A stretch of DNA of 24,838 bases from positions 1-24,838 of the forward strand of contig CABVRQ010000055.1 of the NCBI GenBank assembly GCA_902500695.1, given 5' to 3'. This document shows, piece by piece, positions 7,603 to 16,895 of this stretch. The notes below the pieces were generated by a model. The model saw only the letters and a program-made list of their open reading frames with translations. It did no database searches and was not told the DNA's origin. This DNA is from an uncultured Nitrospira sp. (GTDB lineage: Bacteria; Nitrospirota; Nitrospiria; Nitrospirales; UBA8639). Position 1 is the first letter of the stretch. Every line of letters begins with the position of its first letter. Both the position numbers and the translations under genes were made by a program.

Positions 7603-8997
7603 ATGAATAACCTCCTGTCGTTTTCTCCCGATTCCATTTTCCTATTTGGGCAAAAATTATGGTGGTTCCTGGTCGTACTGGGAGTCCTTGTGACCTTTCA
7701 CGAATACGGCCATTATCTGGCCGCTCGCTGGGTGGGAGTGAAGGTCCTCAAATTCTCTATTGGTTTTGGACCAAAACTGATTGGTCGCAAGATTGGAGAT
7801 ACAGAATATCTCCTGGCAGCCATTCCTCTTGGGGGATATGTCAAATTATATGGAGAAGAAGCGTCAGAGGCTGCTTCAGCTGCCGAGCAACGTGAATCCT
7901 TTATTCACCAGTCGCTTCCCCACAAAACGTTGATTGTGGCGGCTGGCCCCGGCTTCAACTTTATCCTCAGCTACCTGATCTTTACGGGAATGCTGGCCTT
8001 AGGGTCACCGCTGTTTGTTCCCAGCATCGACAACATCACACCGGTCATTGAAGCTATTATCCCGGACTCTCCGGCTGAAACTGCCGGATTACACATCGGC
8101 GATCGCGTGATCCGGGCCAATGAAGAAGATATCTCGACCCTGGGTGAACTCTACCAACAGGTGGGCAAGGCCCATGGGCGTCCCGTCACATTGGACGTTA
8201 TCCGGGGAAATAGCGTGAAAACGCTGATCATCACTCCAACCGTTCAAATGGTGCCGGACCGCCCGGACGAACCCCAATACACCTTAGGCATTGAGGATCA
8301 TGCTCCGCTAGTCGGAGGAGTCATGCCCGACACGCCTGCCATGGCTGCGGGTCTTCAACAGGATGACCGAATTATCCAAATTAATGAAACGCCGATTGTC
8401 ACCTGGTCACAGATGACCGAGATCGTTCGCAATCACCCTGGAACCCCTCTAGAGGTACAGGTCGAACGCGGAGGCCAGACGGTGTCACTTCGCATCACCC
8501 CTGAAGGCCAAACCAGCACCTCTCCAGATGGAGGAGAAACCAAGTCTGTTGGCCGCATTGGGATCAAACTTGCCGGCGCAGGTACGGTGCTCAAGAGTAC
8601 GTCTCTCTTCCTCGCACCTTGGGATGGCCTCAAGGCGACTTGGAAATGGTGTGAATTAACCGTTATTGGCCTCTATAAGCTTTTGACCGGAGAAATTTCG
8701 TCGAAACACCTGGGCGGCCCCTTAATGATTGCCACCGTGTCCGGCGAGCAAGCCCAACAGGGCATGGCCAGCGTCGTGTGGCTTATTGCGATTTTAAGTA
8801 TTAATTTGGGAATTTTAAATTTGTTACCCATTCCCATTCTGGATGGAGGCCATCTATTCTTTTTTGCCTGCGAAGCTATTTTAGGTCGCCCTTTAGGAGA
8901 TCGGTCCAGAGAAATGGCCCAACAAATTGGCCTGGTATTGCTGGTCTTCCTGATGGCCTATGCGACTTGGAATGACATTAGTCGCCTTCTGCAATAA
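7603..8997 (+). CDS. rseP: Site-2 intramembrane zinc metalloprotease RseP
   Basis: The 464-residue membrane protease has its zinc motif HEYGH at residues 33-37 in the first transmembrane segment. The second catalytic motif, 'NLLPIPILDGGH', is at 406-417 with D414 as the third ligand. Two PDZ-like domains lie between, around 'PDSPAETAGLHIGDRVIRANE' and 'PDTPAMAAGLQQDDRIIQINE'. RseP cleaves membrane-anchored anti-sigma factors after site-1 cleavage and clears remnant signal peptides. The anti-sigma substrate in this organism is not in the window. It starts 24 bp after dxr. Confidence 0.95.
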   Translation: MNNLLSFSPDSIFLFGQKLWWFLVVLGVLVTFHEYGHYLAARWVGVKVLKFSIGFGPKLIGRKIGDTEYLLAAIPLGGYVKLYGEEASEAASAAEQRESFIHQSLPHKTLIVAAGPGFNFILSYLIFTGMLALGSPLFVPSIDNITPVIEAIIPDSPAETAGLHIGDRVIRANEEDISTLGELYQQVGKAHGRPVTLDVIRGNSVKTLIITPTVQMVPDRPDEPQYTLGIEDHAPLVGGVMPDTPAMAAGLQQDDRIIQINETPIVTWSQMTEIVRNHPGTPLEVQVERGGQTVSLRITPEGQTSTSPDGGETKSVGRIGIKLAGAGTVLKSTSLFLAPWDGLKATWKWCELTVIGLYKLLTGEISSKHLGGPLMIATVSGEQAQQGMASVVWLIAILSINLGILNLLPIPILDGGHLFFFACEAILGRPLGDRSREMAQQIGLVLLVFLMAYATWNDISRLLQ

Positions 8998-9087
8998 TTC
9001 CACCCTGTTGAACGTCTACTGCCTTGCAAGCCCGGTGAATGTGCTCTGCGACCTTTTTTATCCTCAACCATATAAGCAGGTGTCTTC

Positions 9088-10809
9088 ATGCGTGTATCAC
9101 AATCATTAATCCCAACGATGCGACAAGATCCAGGGGAAGCCGAGGTGGTTAGTCACCGGCTCATGCTTCGCGCTGGAATGATCCGAAAAGTCGCAGCCGG
9201 TATTTATTCCTACCTTCCGCTTGGATTGCGGGTCATTCGGAAAATCGAGACCATTGTTCGGGAAGAAATGAACCGAACCGGAGCCCAAGAACTGTTACTT
9301 CCGATTCTTTCTTCGGCCGAGCTGTGGAAAGAAACAGATCGCTGGGATTTCTACGGGAAGGAACTGTTCCGATTACACGACCGTCACGATCGAGACTTTT
9401 GCCTGGGCCCCACTCACGAAGAAGTCGTCACTGATTTATTTCGTCGAGAGGTCAGTTCCTATCGTCAATTGCCCGTCACCCTTTATCAAATCCAAACAAA
9501 GTTTCGCGATGAAATTCGGCCACGGTTTGGCATCATGCGAGGGCGTGAATTCATCATGAAAGATGCGTATAGCTTTGATCAGGATGCGGAAGGAGCCAAA
9601 CGTACCTACCAAGGCATGTACGACGCCTATTGCCGTATTTTTTCTCGCATGGGCCTCGAATTTCGTCCGGTGGAGGCCGACACCGGGTTGATCGGTGGCA
9701 TCTCTTCTCACGAATTCATGGTCCTGGCCAATACCGGAGAGGAACTCATCGTTTTTGATCCGGATACGCAATATGCAGCCAATGTCGAGCGGGCCGAGAT
9801 TGCTCCACCCGCCATCGGGAAGCGTGACGCCCCACTACCGTCAGAAAAGGTGTCCACACCCAATGCCAAATCAGTTGAAGAGGTATGTGCCTTACTCAAC
9901 GTACCCTCTTCCCGCCTGGTGAAAACCCTCCTGTATCAGACTGGCACAGATGAGATAACCGCCGTCCTGATTCGAGGGGACCATCAAGCGAACGAAATCA
10001 AAATTCAACGACACCTTGGTATTCATGAATTATCCCTGGCGACTCCGGAAATGGTCTCCCGCTTCACCACAGCCCCAATCGGCTTTGTCGGACCGATCGG
10101 TCTTCAGAACGTTCGAATTCTGGCTGACCATGCCGTGGCTGTTTTGAGCAACTTCATTGTCGGTGGGAACGAACCTGACGTCCACCTCATCAATGCCAAC
10201 ATCGATCGGGATTTTGCCATTGAGAGCATAGGAGATTTTCGACAGGCCCAGGCCGGTGATCCTTCCCCGCGGGGAGGCAGCCCGCTACAAACGGCAAGAG
10301 GCATCGAAGTGGGGCATATCTTTATGCTAGGGACAAAATATAGTGAAAAAATGGGCGCAACCTACCTTGATGCTCAGGGTCAAACGCTCCCCGCTATCAT
10401 GGGGTGCTATGGTATTGGTGTCAGCAGAGCAGCGGCAGCAGCCATTGAACAAAACCATGACGACAAAGGTATTTGTTGGCCCATGCCCATTGCCCCCTTT
10501 CATGTCCACATCCTTTCGGTTACGGCATCAGAACAGGTACGGCAGGCTTCCGATCAGCTCTATCAGGACCTTTCCAAAAACGGGATTGAGGTGTTACTTG
10601 ACGACCGCGAGGAACGAGGTGGAGTCAAGTTTAACGATGCAGATTTATTAGGCATTCCTTTCCATGTTGTTATTGGAGATAAGGGATTGGCACAGAACAC
10701 CATTGAAATTAAGGACCGGAAAACAGGGGAAAAACACCACATTCCCCGCGAGGAAGCATGTGAGTGGATAACTGCCACAGTCAAAACAAAAATCGAATTT
10801 CAGGCATGA
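9088..10809 (+). CDS. proS: Prolyl-tRNA synthetase (bacterial type)
   Basis: The 573-residue class II synthetase charges tRNA-Pro. It has the N-terminal catalytic core with 'FRDEIRPRFGIMRGREFIMKDAYSFD' (motif 2) and an inserted editing (YbaK-like) domain at roughly 235-385, which clears Ala-tRNA-Pro. Motif 3 is 'MGCYGIGVSRAAAAAIEQNHDD', and a C-terminal anticodon-binding domain ('DQLYQDLSKNGIEVLLDDRE') follows. Length fits the bacterial long form. It follows rseP by 90 bp and is probably the last gene of the envelope operon; a gap of 237 bp follows it. Confidence 0.97.
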   Translation: MRVSQSLIPTMRQDPGEAEVVSHRLMLRAGMIRKVAAGIYSYLPLGLRVIRKIETIVREEMNRTGAQELLLPILSSAELWKETDRWDFYGKELFRLHDRHDRDFCLGPTHEEVVTDLFRREVSSYRQLPVTLYQIQTKFRDEIRPRFGIMRGREFIMKDAYSFDQDAEGAKRTYQGMYDAYCRIFSRMGLEFRPVEADTGLIGGISSHEFMVLANTGEELIVFDPDTQYAANVERAEIAPPAIGKRDAPLPSEKVSTPNAKSVEEVCALLNVPSSRLVKTLLYQTGTDEITAVLIRGDHQANEIKIQRHLGIHELSLATPEMVSRFTTAPIGFVGPIGLQNVRILADHAVAVLSNFIVGGNEPDVHLINANIDRDFAIESIGDFRQAQAGDPSPRGGSPLQTARGIEVGHIFMLGTKYSEKMGATYLDAQGQTLPAIMGCYGIGVSRAAAAAIEQNHDDKGICWPMPIAPFHVHILSVTASEQVRQASDQLYQDLSKNGIEVLLDDREERGGVKFNDADLLGIPFHVVIGDKGLAQNTIEIKDRKTGEKHHIPREEACEWITATVKTKIEFQA

Positions 10810-10842
10810 TAAAGTAAGGAAAACAGATCAAATGCCGGCTGG

Positions 10843-10872
10843 TTAACGATGTCCTTCCACACATGATATAAT
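10843..10872 (+). promoter_or_regulatory. Candidate distal promoter upstream of the DUF151 genes
   Basis: A perfect TATAAT -10 box (10867-10872) is preceded after 18 bp by TTAACG (10843-10848), matching four of six -35 positions. It lies in the 237-bp gap between proS and the first DUF151 gene and would give a leader of about 170 nt. Confidence 0.35.
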
Positions 10873-10962
10873 TTTTTGAAGCCATAACATTCTTTTCTGA
10901 TGACCAATTGACGACGAGATATCAATTCAGAGCATGCTGAGATTGGGAAGCCCTTATTTTCA

Positions 10963-10992
10963 TTGACAAAACATCTCATTGAATGCTACTTT
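10963..10992 (+). promoter_or_regulatory. Candidate proximal promoter for DUF151-rplM-rpsI
   Basis: A perfect TTGACA (10963-10968) is followed after 18 bp by TACTTT (10987-10992), a weak -10 box. It lies about 55 bp upstream of the first DUF151 start codon. It may work with the more distal TATAAT-bearing site in the same gap. Confidence 0.35.
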
Positions 10993-11046
10993 TCAAGGTT
11001 TGATTTTCAAGTGAAATCCACACTTTGTATATGACTGGCATATCGT

Positions 11047-11502
11047 ATGTTAAACCAGATGAACGTCAGGGGTCTTTTATTTGACCCCTATAACAACGCC
11101 TATATTGTCATCCTGAGGGATGAACAGAATTCGGACATGCTCCCTATTTGGGTTGGTAAGGCCGAAGCCAGCGCCATTAGTTTTGCCTTAGAACGGATAG
11201 CTCCTCCCAGGCCAATGACCCATGATCTCATGAAAACGGTGCTTGATAATATGGATGCCAAAGTTATCAGTACGGTCATTACGGATCTGAAAGACAATAC
11301 GTATTTTGCTAAAATACATCTTCTCTTTGGAGATTCAGAATTCACCGTTGACTCGCGGCCAAGTGACGCAATTGCCGTGGCCCTTCGCACGGATGCCCCC
11401 ATTTTTGCTTCTGGAGAAGTGCTCCATAAACAAAATTCAGAAGAGTTGGAACGATGGCTGGAAAACCTCAAGCCTGAGGATTTTGGCAAATCAGATGTCT
11501 AG
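11047..11502 (+). CDS. Bifunctional nuclease family protein (DUF151), copy 1
   Basis: The 151-residue product is a DUF151/BFN-domain protein. The conserved blocks are 'ILRDEQNSDMLPIWVGKAEA', 'PPRPMTHDL', 'VITDLKDNTYFAKI' and 'DSRPSDAIAVALR'. Plant BFN proteins are described as nucleases acting on DNA and RNA; the role of most bacterial homologues is not established. The protein is soluble with no signal peptide. The ATG at 11047 has no clear ribosome site. A second gene of the same family follows 40 bp later, and rplM-rpsI come after that, so the group probably forms one transcript. Confidence 0.88.
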   Translation: MLNQMNVRGLLFDPYNNAYIVILRDEQNSDMLPIWVGKAEASAISFALERIAPPRPMTHDLMKTVLDNMDAKVISTVITDLKDNTYFAKIHLLFGDSEFTVDSRPSDAIAVALRTDAPIFASGEVLHKQNSEELERWLENLKPEDFGKSDV

Positions 11503-11542
11503 CTGATGTTCATGTGGCCATCTGAAATATTGACGATTAAGA

Positions 11543-12028
11543 GTGAGTGTGCGGGTGATGACTGAAATAAACACATTAATTCCGTTAAAGGTCCATGGGG
11601 TACTGGTCGATCCGAATACCGATACCCAAATCGTGGTCTTACGGGATGAAAAAAACTCAGAGGTTCTTCCCATATGGGTCGGAACCGCCGAAGGAACATC
11701 CATTCGGTTGGCCTTGGAGAACGTCATCCCACCACGCCCCATGAGCCATGACCTTATTTGCAGCTTTGCCTCCCACCTTGGCTTTACCCTCAACAAAGTG
11801 GTGATCACGGAAGTAAAAAATAATACGTATTTTTCAACGCTATTTTTATCCAAAGATGACTTGGAAAAATCGATCGACTCAAGGCCGAGTGATGCAATTG
11901 CCTTGGCTCTCCGATGTCAATGTCCAATCTACGTCACCCCTGAAGTACTGGAACGTCGCGGGGGAGAAGATTTGGACACCTGGCTTTCCAAACTCGATCA
12001 AAAGGGATTAGAACAGACTGATATCTAG
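11543..12028 (+). CDS. Bifunctional nuclease family protein (DUF151), copy 2
   Basis: The 161-residue product is a second DUF151/BFN protein. It shares with its neighbour the blocks 'LRDEKNSEVLPIWVG.AE', 'PPRPMSHDL', 'VITEVKNNTYF' and 'DSRPSDAIALALR', but differs widely elsewhere. It is therefore an old tandem duplicate, not a recent copy. The start may be GTG at 11543 or ATG at 11558; the ATG gives an N-terminus closer in length to copy 1. It ends 37 bp before rplM. Function is inferred only from the family. Confidence 0.87.
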   Translation: MSVRVMTEINTLIPLKVHGVLVDPNTDTQIVVLRDEKNSEVLPIWVGTAEGTSIRLALENVIPPRPMSHDLICSFASHLGFTLNKVVITEVKNNTYFSTLFLSKDDLEKSIDSRPSDAIALALRCQCPIYVTPEVLERRGGEDLDTWLSKLDQKGLEQTDI

Positions 12029-12065
12029 GCATATAATCAAGTAGAGGAAAGGAAATAAGACACTC

Positions 12066-12494
12066 ATGCGATCCTATCAAGCTAAACCACTAGAAGTTGA
12101 ACGACAATGGTTTTTAGTCGATGCTAAAGGGAAAACCGTTGGACGCTTGGCCGCGAAGGTTGCCTCGATCCTTCGTGGAAAACATAAACCAACGTTCACC
12201 CCGAATGTCGATACAGGAGATCATGTCGTCATCATCAATTCCAGCGAAATTCAATTCACCAGCGATAAATTTCGGACAAAGGTCTATTATCACCACACAG
12301 GGTATCCTGGAGGCATTAAAGCCATTACCGCCGAGCATCTTCATGCAAAGAAACCAACTGAAGTGCTCTCCAAAGCCATTCGTGGGATGCTTCCAAAATG
12401 TACGTTAGGAAAGCAAATGGCCAGAAAACTCAAAATTTACCCTGGTGCCGAGCATCTGCATCGAGCGCAAAGCCCAACGCCTCTTAACCTCTAA
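12066..12494 (+). CDS. rplM: 50S ribosomal protein L13
   Basis: The 142-residue protein has the standard bacterial L13 length and opening ('WFLVDAKGKTVGRLAAKVAS'), with 'YYHHTGYPGG' and 'KAIRGMLPKCTLGKQMARKL'. It is an early-assembling 23S rRNA-binding protein of the large subunit. A purine-rich GAGGAAAGGA element lies upstream. It pairs with rpsI, 45 bp downstream, the near-universal bacterial arrangement. Confidence 0.98.
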   Translation: MRSYQAKPLEVERQWFLVDAKGKTVGRLAAKVASILRGKHKPTFTPNVDTGDHVVIINSSEIQFTSDKFRTKVYYHHTGYPGGIKAITAEHLHAKKPTEVLSKAIRGMLPKCTLGKQMARKLKIYPGAEHLHRAQSPTPLNL

Positions 12495-12539
12495 AGTCAT
12501 CAGTTACCATTCCAACGAAAAAAGGAGATCTATTCTCAC

Positions 12540-12932
12540 ATGGTCGATACAGTTCAATACGCAACCGGAAAAAAGAAAAATGCGATTGCCCGAGCGTGGG
12601 TAGAACCAGGACAAGGCGACATTCTAGTCAATGCACGATCAGTCGATTCATATTTCCCACGATTGACGCACCAAATCCAAATACAAACACCATTCGAGGT
12701 CACCAAAACCAGCGGGCAATTCAATGTCAAAGCCACGTTGACCGGTGGAGGCGTTTCAGGTCAGGCAGGAGCCCTTCGCCATGCCATTGCAAAGGCCTTA
12801 GCTCTATATAATCCTTCCTTACGGGATCCTTTGAAAAAAAATGGATTGCTTACCAGAGATAGCAGGGTGAAAGAGCGGAAAAAATACGGACAAAAAGGCG
12901 CCAGGGCCAGGTTCCAATACTCCAAACGATAA
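12540..12932 (+). CDS. rpsI: 30S ribosomal protein S9
   Basis: The 130-residue protein is S9. It has the N-terminal 'ATGKKKNAIARAWVEPGQG', the core 'GGGVSGQAGALRHAIAKAL' and the basic tail ending in FQYSKR. In S9 this tail reaches the ribosomal P site and contacts the anticodon stem-loop of tRNA. AAGGAG lies upstream of the ATG with a rather long spacer. It is the last gene before a strong terminator. Confidence 0.98.
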   Translation: MVDTVQYATGKKKNAIARAWVEPGQGDILVNARSVDSYFPRLTHQIQIQTPFEVTKTSGQFNVKATLTGGGVSGQAGALRHAIAKALALYNPSLRDPLKKNGLLTRDSRVKERKKYGQKGARARFQYSKR

Positions 12933-12959
12933 TTGGCCGGTTCATCCACGTAGGATTAG

Positions 12960-12990
12960 AGGGGGAGGCCATCAAGCCTCCCCCTTTTTT
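12960..12990 (+). terminator. Intrinsic terminator after rpsI
   Basis: A perfect 9-bp GC-rich stem, GGGGGAGGC (12961-12969) with GCCTCCCCC (12976-12984), has a CATCAA loop and is followed directly by six T residues (12985-12990). A12960 can pair with T12985 to add a tenth pair. It lies 28 bp after the rpsI stop and ends the DUF151-rplM-rpsI unit. Confidence 0.93.
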
Positions 12991-13126
12991 AATTCGACAA
13001 TTTCTGATGCCCTTGTCCACTTCATCCTAACTTTTCACAAACAGTCAATTGGCACAGAGAAAAATGGTTTCCTTATTGGTATCGCACTCAAAATTTATTC
13101 CCATCAACCAATGTACTTAAACGGCC

Positions 13127-14203
13127 ATGGATAAAAAAATACGCGTCGCAGTGATCGGAGCCAGTGGCTATACAGGTGGTGAATTACTTCGACTACTCAC
13201 CATGCACCCCCAGGTCACACTGACCCGCGTGGTGGCATCAGAAAAATCTGAGGGCCTCGCTGTCGCTTCGCTGCTTCCTCATCTTACGAAGATTTATGAC
13301 TGTTCATTGTCATCGTTAAATACCGAATCGATCGCCAAGGAAGTCGATGTGGTGTTTCTCGCCCTTCCCCATACGCAATCCCTGCAGCCAGTAGCCGACT
13401 TTCTCTCCCAGGGGAAACATGTTATTGACTTGAGTGCCGATTATCGGCTTCAAGACCCGATGGTATATGAGCAATGGTATCAAACCGCCCACACATATCC
13501 TGACTTGCTCAAAAACGCGGTGTATGGGCTACCAGAACTCAACCGCGCGGCTATCGCCAAGACCCATCTTGTTGCCGTCGCGGGGTGTTATCCCACCGTC
13601 GCCATTTTGCAGCTCGCACCTTTTGTGGCTCAAGACCTCATTGAGCAAAACTCAATTATCATTGACGCAAAGTCTGGAATTTCAGGAGCCGGTCGCACAC
13701 CTGCACTGGGAACTCATTTCCCTGAATCCCATGAAGCCATTCATGCCTATAAAATCGGCAAACACCGTCATGTGCCTGAAATCGAACAGGAGTTGGCACG
13801 TCTGGCTCCTGCTCCCTCCTCCAAAACAACTTCCTCCAATCCATCCATAATTTTTACGCCTCACCTCATACCCATTAATCGAGGCATTTTGAGTACGGCC
13901 TATGCCAAATTGAAGCCTGGCATTGATCAGTCTCATTTGGATGCCGCCTATAAAAGTCGGTATCAAGACGAATATTTCATTCGACTCTTTCCCAGTTCCG
14001 AGGGAGTCAATCCGAAAAATCTGCGAGGATCGAATTTTTGTGACCTTAGTTGCACCTATGACCCTCGAACGGGGTATCTCGTCACCACAGGATCACTGGA
14101 CAATCTGGTAAAAGGCGCAGCCGGCCAAGCGATTCAATGCATGAATCTTATGGTGGGACTTCCCGAAACACTCGGATTGACTGCGCCAGGCCTCTTTCCC
14201 TAA
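13127..14203 (+). CDS. argC: N-acetyl-gamma-glutamyl-phosphate reductase
   Basis: The 358-residue enzyme reduces N-acetylglutamyl-phosphate to the semialdehyde in arginine synthesis, using NADPH. The dinucleotide-binding GASGYTGGELLR starts at residue 11, and the catalytic cysteine is C154 in 'VAGCYPTVAILQLAP'. The C-terminal catalytic fold includes 'HLIPINRGILSTAYAKL' and 'FCDLSCTYDPRTGYLVTTGS'. Length is at the long end of the normal range. The ATG at 13127 has only a weak ribosome site. It starts a two-gene unit with argJ, 43 bp downstream, separated from rpsI by the terminator. Confidence 0.97.
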   Translation: MDKKIRVAVIGASGYTGGELLRLLTMHPQVTLTRVVASEKSEGLAVASLLPHLTKIYDCSLSSLNTESIAKEVDVVFLALPHTQSLQPVADFLSQGKHVIDLSADYRLQDPMVYEQWYQTAHTYPDLLKNAVYGLPELNRAAIAKTHLVAVAGCYPTVAILQLAPFVAQDLIEQNSIIIDAKSGISGAGRTPALGTHFPESHEAIHAYKIGKHRHVPEIEQELARLAPAPSSKTTSSNPSIIFTPHLIPINRGILSTAYAKLKPGIDQSHLDAAYKSRYQDEYFIRLFPSSEGVNPKNLRGSNFCDLSCTYDPRTGYLVTTGSLDNLVKGAAGQAIQCMNLMVGLPETLGLTAPGLFP

Positions 14204-14246
14204 ACCTTTTTCCACCGGTTTCTCCTGACGAGAAGGGGATGTTTCC

Positions 14247-15455
14247 ATGTCTAAACGCGTAAAAGGTGGGATCACTGCCCCACAAGGATTCGTAGCAGCA
14301 GGCATTCATTCAGGCATTAAAAAAACCAAACAGCTTGATCTAACTATGATCGTGTCAGAGAAGCCTGGACCTATCGCCGGAGTGTTCACCTCCAACAAAC
14401 TCCCTGCCGCTCCGGTGATTCTCGACCGGCTCCATCTCAAGAGAGGCACGGGTCAAGCGTTCATCATTAATAGTGGCAACGCCAACGCATTTACCGGACC
14501 GGAAGGATTGGCACATGCAAGGGAAATGGGTCGGAGAGTTGCCGATCAGCTGACCATTCCCCTTCATGATGTGTTTGTGGGATCCACTGGTGTCATTGGC
14601 GTTCCCCTGCCCATGCCAGCAATCCGAGCCGGTATTCCCATTTTATTTTCACGTCTACGCAAGGCTGGTCACCGGGAAGCTGCCAAGGCCATCATGACGA
14701 CAGATACCTATCCTAAAGAAATTGCGGTTCAAGATCGAATTGGCGGAAAAATGGTGACAATAGGCGGAATCGCCAAAGGTTCCGGAATGATCCACCCTGA
14801 CATGGCGACCATGTTGGCCTATGTCACGACAGATGCAGCCATTGATCAAAAAACGCTTCAAACAACTTTTAGCGCCGTCATCAACCAAACATTTAACTGT
14901 ATTTCTGTTGACGGGGAAACCAGCACCAATGACACGGCATTATGTCTGGCCAATGGGAAAGCAGGAAATGTAGCCATCAAAACCGGAACGACGGCACATG
15001 GCAAATTTGAAGCACTCTTATTTCAAGTCTGTCACCATCTGGCCATGGAAATTGTTCGGGATGGCGAAGGTGCCACCAAAATCATTGAATTTCAGATAAC
15101 CCAGGCTTCCAGTGACCGGGCCGCGAAACAATTTGCCAATACGCTTGCCACCTCCCCTTTAGTCAAAACCGCTATCTTTGGTACGGATCCAAACTGGGGG
15201 AGAATTGTGGCCGCATTGGGGCGGGCCGGCGCCCCTGTCAAAGCGGAGAAACTCCTTATCGAATTTAATGAAATTCCCATCGTCAAAAATGGGAAAGGGC
15301 TGGGGCCTCAGGTCGAACGACGGATTAAACAGGAGATGAAGAAGCCTTTCCTCACGATCTTCATTTCCCTCGGAATGGGAAAGGGATCTTCCAAAATTTG
15401 GACCACGGATTTGACCTACGATTACGTGAAAATCAACGCATCCTATCGGTCGTAA
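14247..15455 (+). CDS. argJ: Glutamate N-acetyltransferase / ornithine acetyltransferase
   Basis: The 402-residue protein is ArgJ. It transfers acetyl from N-acetylornithine to glutamate, recycling the acetyl group in arginine synthesis; some members also use acetyl-CoA. The self-cleavage site is 'KGSGMIHPDMATMLAYVTTDA', with nucleophile T188. Cleavage gives alpha and beta chains. 'NSGNANAFTG' and 'FGTDPNWGRIVAALGRAG' are family blocks. The start ATG at 14247 has AAGGGGA about eight bases upstream. Whether it is mono- or bifunctional cannot be told from sequence alone. Confidence 0.97.
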   Translation: MSKRVKGGITAPQGFVAAGIHSGIKKTKQLDLTMIVSEKPGPIAGVFTSNKLPAAPVILDRLHLKRGTGQAFIINSGNANAFTGPEGLAHAREMGRRVADQLTIPLHDVFVGSTGVIGVPLPMPAIRAGIPILFSRLRKAGHREAAKAIMTTDTYPKEIAVQDRIGGKMVTIGGIAKGSGMIHPDMATMLAYVTTDAAIDQKTLQTTFSAVINQTFNCISVDGETSTNDTALCLANGKAGNVAIKTGTTAHGKFEALLFQVCHHLAMEIVRDGEGATKIIEFQITQASSDRAAKQFANTLATSPLVKTAIFGTDPNWGRIVAALGRAGAPVKAEKLLIEFNEIPIVKNGKGLGPQVERRIKQEMKKPFLTIFISLGMGKGSSKIWTTDLTYDYVKINASYRS

Positions 15456-15509
15456 ATTTCATCCAGCAATCAATCTGAAAATTGGGAATAGCCCATTGCC
15501 GAGGGATGA

Positions 15510-16895
15510 TTATTTTTTTATGTGGTGGCGGGAAATTAAATCATGCAGGGTCGGGCGACTCACACCAAGAATAGTCGCAGCCTTCGTTATATTTCCACCG
15601 GTCTTGGCCAGAGTTTGCTCAATCACTCGTTTTTCCACCGTGTCTCTGGCGACCTTCAAGGTGAGTCCATCTTGACTCTCATCGGGATCGGCTAAATCTA
15701 AATCTTCCGGGGCAATTCTTGGATTGTCGGTTAGCGTCACGGCCCGGCGAATCCGATTTTCTAATTCTCGAATGTTGCCCGGCCAATGATATTGTTCGAG
15801 CGACATCAAGGCTTCCCTCGTAAATCCTGAAATCTTCTTTTTGGCCTCTTCTGTATAACGCTGAAGCAACGATTTGCCCAACATCACGATATCGCCACCA
15901 CGATCGCGTAAGGGAGGAGCCGTAATGGTTACGGTATTCAATCGATAATACAGATCTTCCCGAAATCGGCCATCTTTCATGGCCAGCTGAAGATCCATAT
16001 TGGTGGCCGCTAAAACTCTCGTGTCAACTGGAATTTCCACACGTCCGCCTACCCGCTCGATGCTTCGTTCCTGTAAGACCCGAAGCAGCTTGACCTGTAA
16101 TGCAGGAGAAATCTCACCAATCTCATCGAGAAAAAGCGTCCCACCCTGAGCCGACTCAATTCGACCAGGACGCTGGAGATGGGCTCCGGTAAACGCACCT
16201 TTCTCATGCCCAAACAACTCACTTTCTAGCAACGTTTCGGGAATCGCCCCACAATTAATCGCGATAAACGGGCCATCCTTTCTGTGACTTTGCTGATGAA
16301 TCGCACGAGCCACTAACTCCTTTCCTGTCCCGCTTTCCCCAACTATGAGAATTGAAATATCCGACCCGGCCACACGCCGAATGGTATCAAACACTTTGAC
16401 CATGACCGGACTGTTTCCGATAATTTCAGGAAATCCTCGTTTCGCCTCACGGTCCAGAAGCTTTTGGTTTTCTTTTTCCAGGCCGGCCAAATACCCGGCC
16501 CGCTGAAGAACGACTTTTAATACCTCCAAGTCTACCGGCTTTTCCATGAAATCATATGCGCCCAATTGAATAGCCTTGAGCGCATTTGCTCGGTCCTGAT
16601 TTCCAGTGATGACGACCACCTTCACCAAAGGATTCACCGCAAGCAATTGTTCTAATGCAGACAATCCTTCCGTCACCCCACCGGCATCAGGAGGCAAGCC
16701 TAAATCTAAGGTCACCAGTGAGATCTTTTCCCGCTGAAGAATATCGACCGCTGCAGCGCGATGATCTGCTTCATAGATTATATAGGAGGACTTTAACCCC
16801 CACTTCATCTGTTCAAGAATTTCTTGACGGTCATCAACGAGGAGAAGGGAAGGAAGACGTGAATGTTCAGCAAGAGGATCAGACTTCATGGTCAC
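15510..16895 (-). CDS. prsR: Sigma-54-dependent response regulator, PrsR type
   Basis: The 461-residue protein has three parts. The receiver domain carries phosphoacceptor D64 in 'LVTLDLGLPPDAGG', the long aspartate loop typical of PrsR. The AAA+ sigma-54 activator domain has Walker A GESGTGKE (186-193), GAFTGA (233-238) and GGTLFLDE (251-258). The Fis-type helix-turn-helix is 'GGNITKAATILGVSRPTLHDL'. PrsR regulators act with PrsK in PEP-CTERM/exosortase (XrtA) exopolysaccharide systems. The best start is GTG at 16893-16895, with AGGA eight bases upstream and a four-base GTGA overlap with prsK; an ATG two codons in is an alternative. Pairing with PrsK is firm from context; target genes are not in view. 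Confidence 0.93.
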   Translation of the reverse strand: MTMKSDPLAEHSRLPSLLLVDDRQEILEQMKWGLKSSYIIYEADHRAAAVDILQREKISLVTLDLGLPPDAGGVTEGLSALEQLLAVNPLVKVVVITGNQDRANALKAIQLGAYDFMEKPVDLEVLKVVLQRAGYLAGLEKENQKLLDREAKRGFPEIIGNSPVMVKVFDTIRRVAGSDISILIVGESGTGKELVARAIHQQSHRKDGPFIAINCGAIPETLLESELFGHEKGAFTGAHLQRPGRIESAQGGTLFLDEIGEISPALQVKLLRVLQERSIERVGGRVEIPVDTRVLAATNMDLQLAMKDGRFREDLYYRLNTVTITAPPLRDRGGDIVMLGKSLLQRYTEEAKKKISGFTREALMSLEQYHWPGNIRELENRIRRAVTLTDNPRIAPEDLDLADPDESQDGLTLKVARDTVEKRVIEQTLAKTGGNITKAATILGVSRPTLHDLISRHHIKK

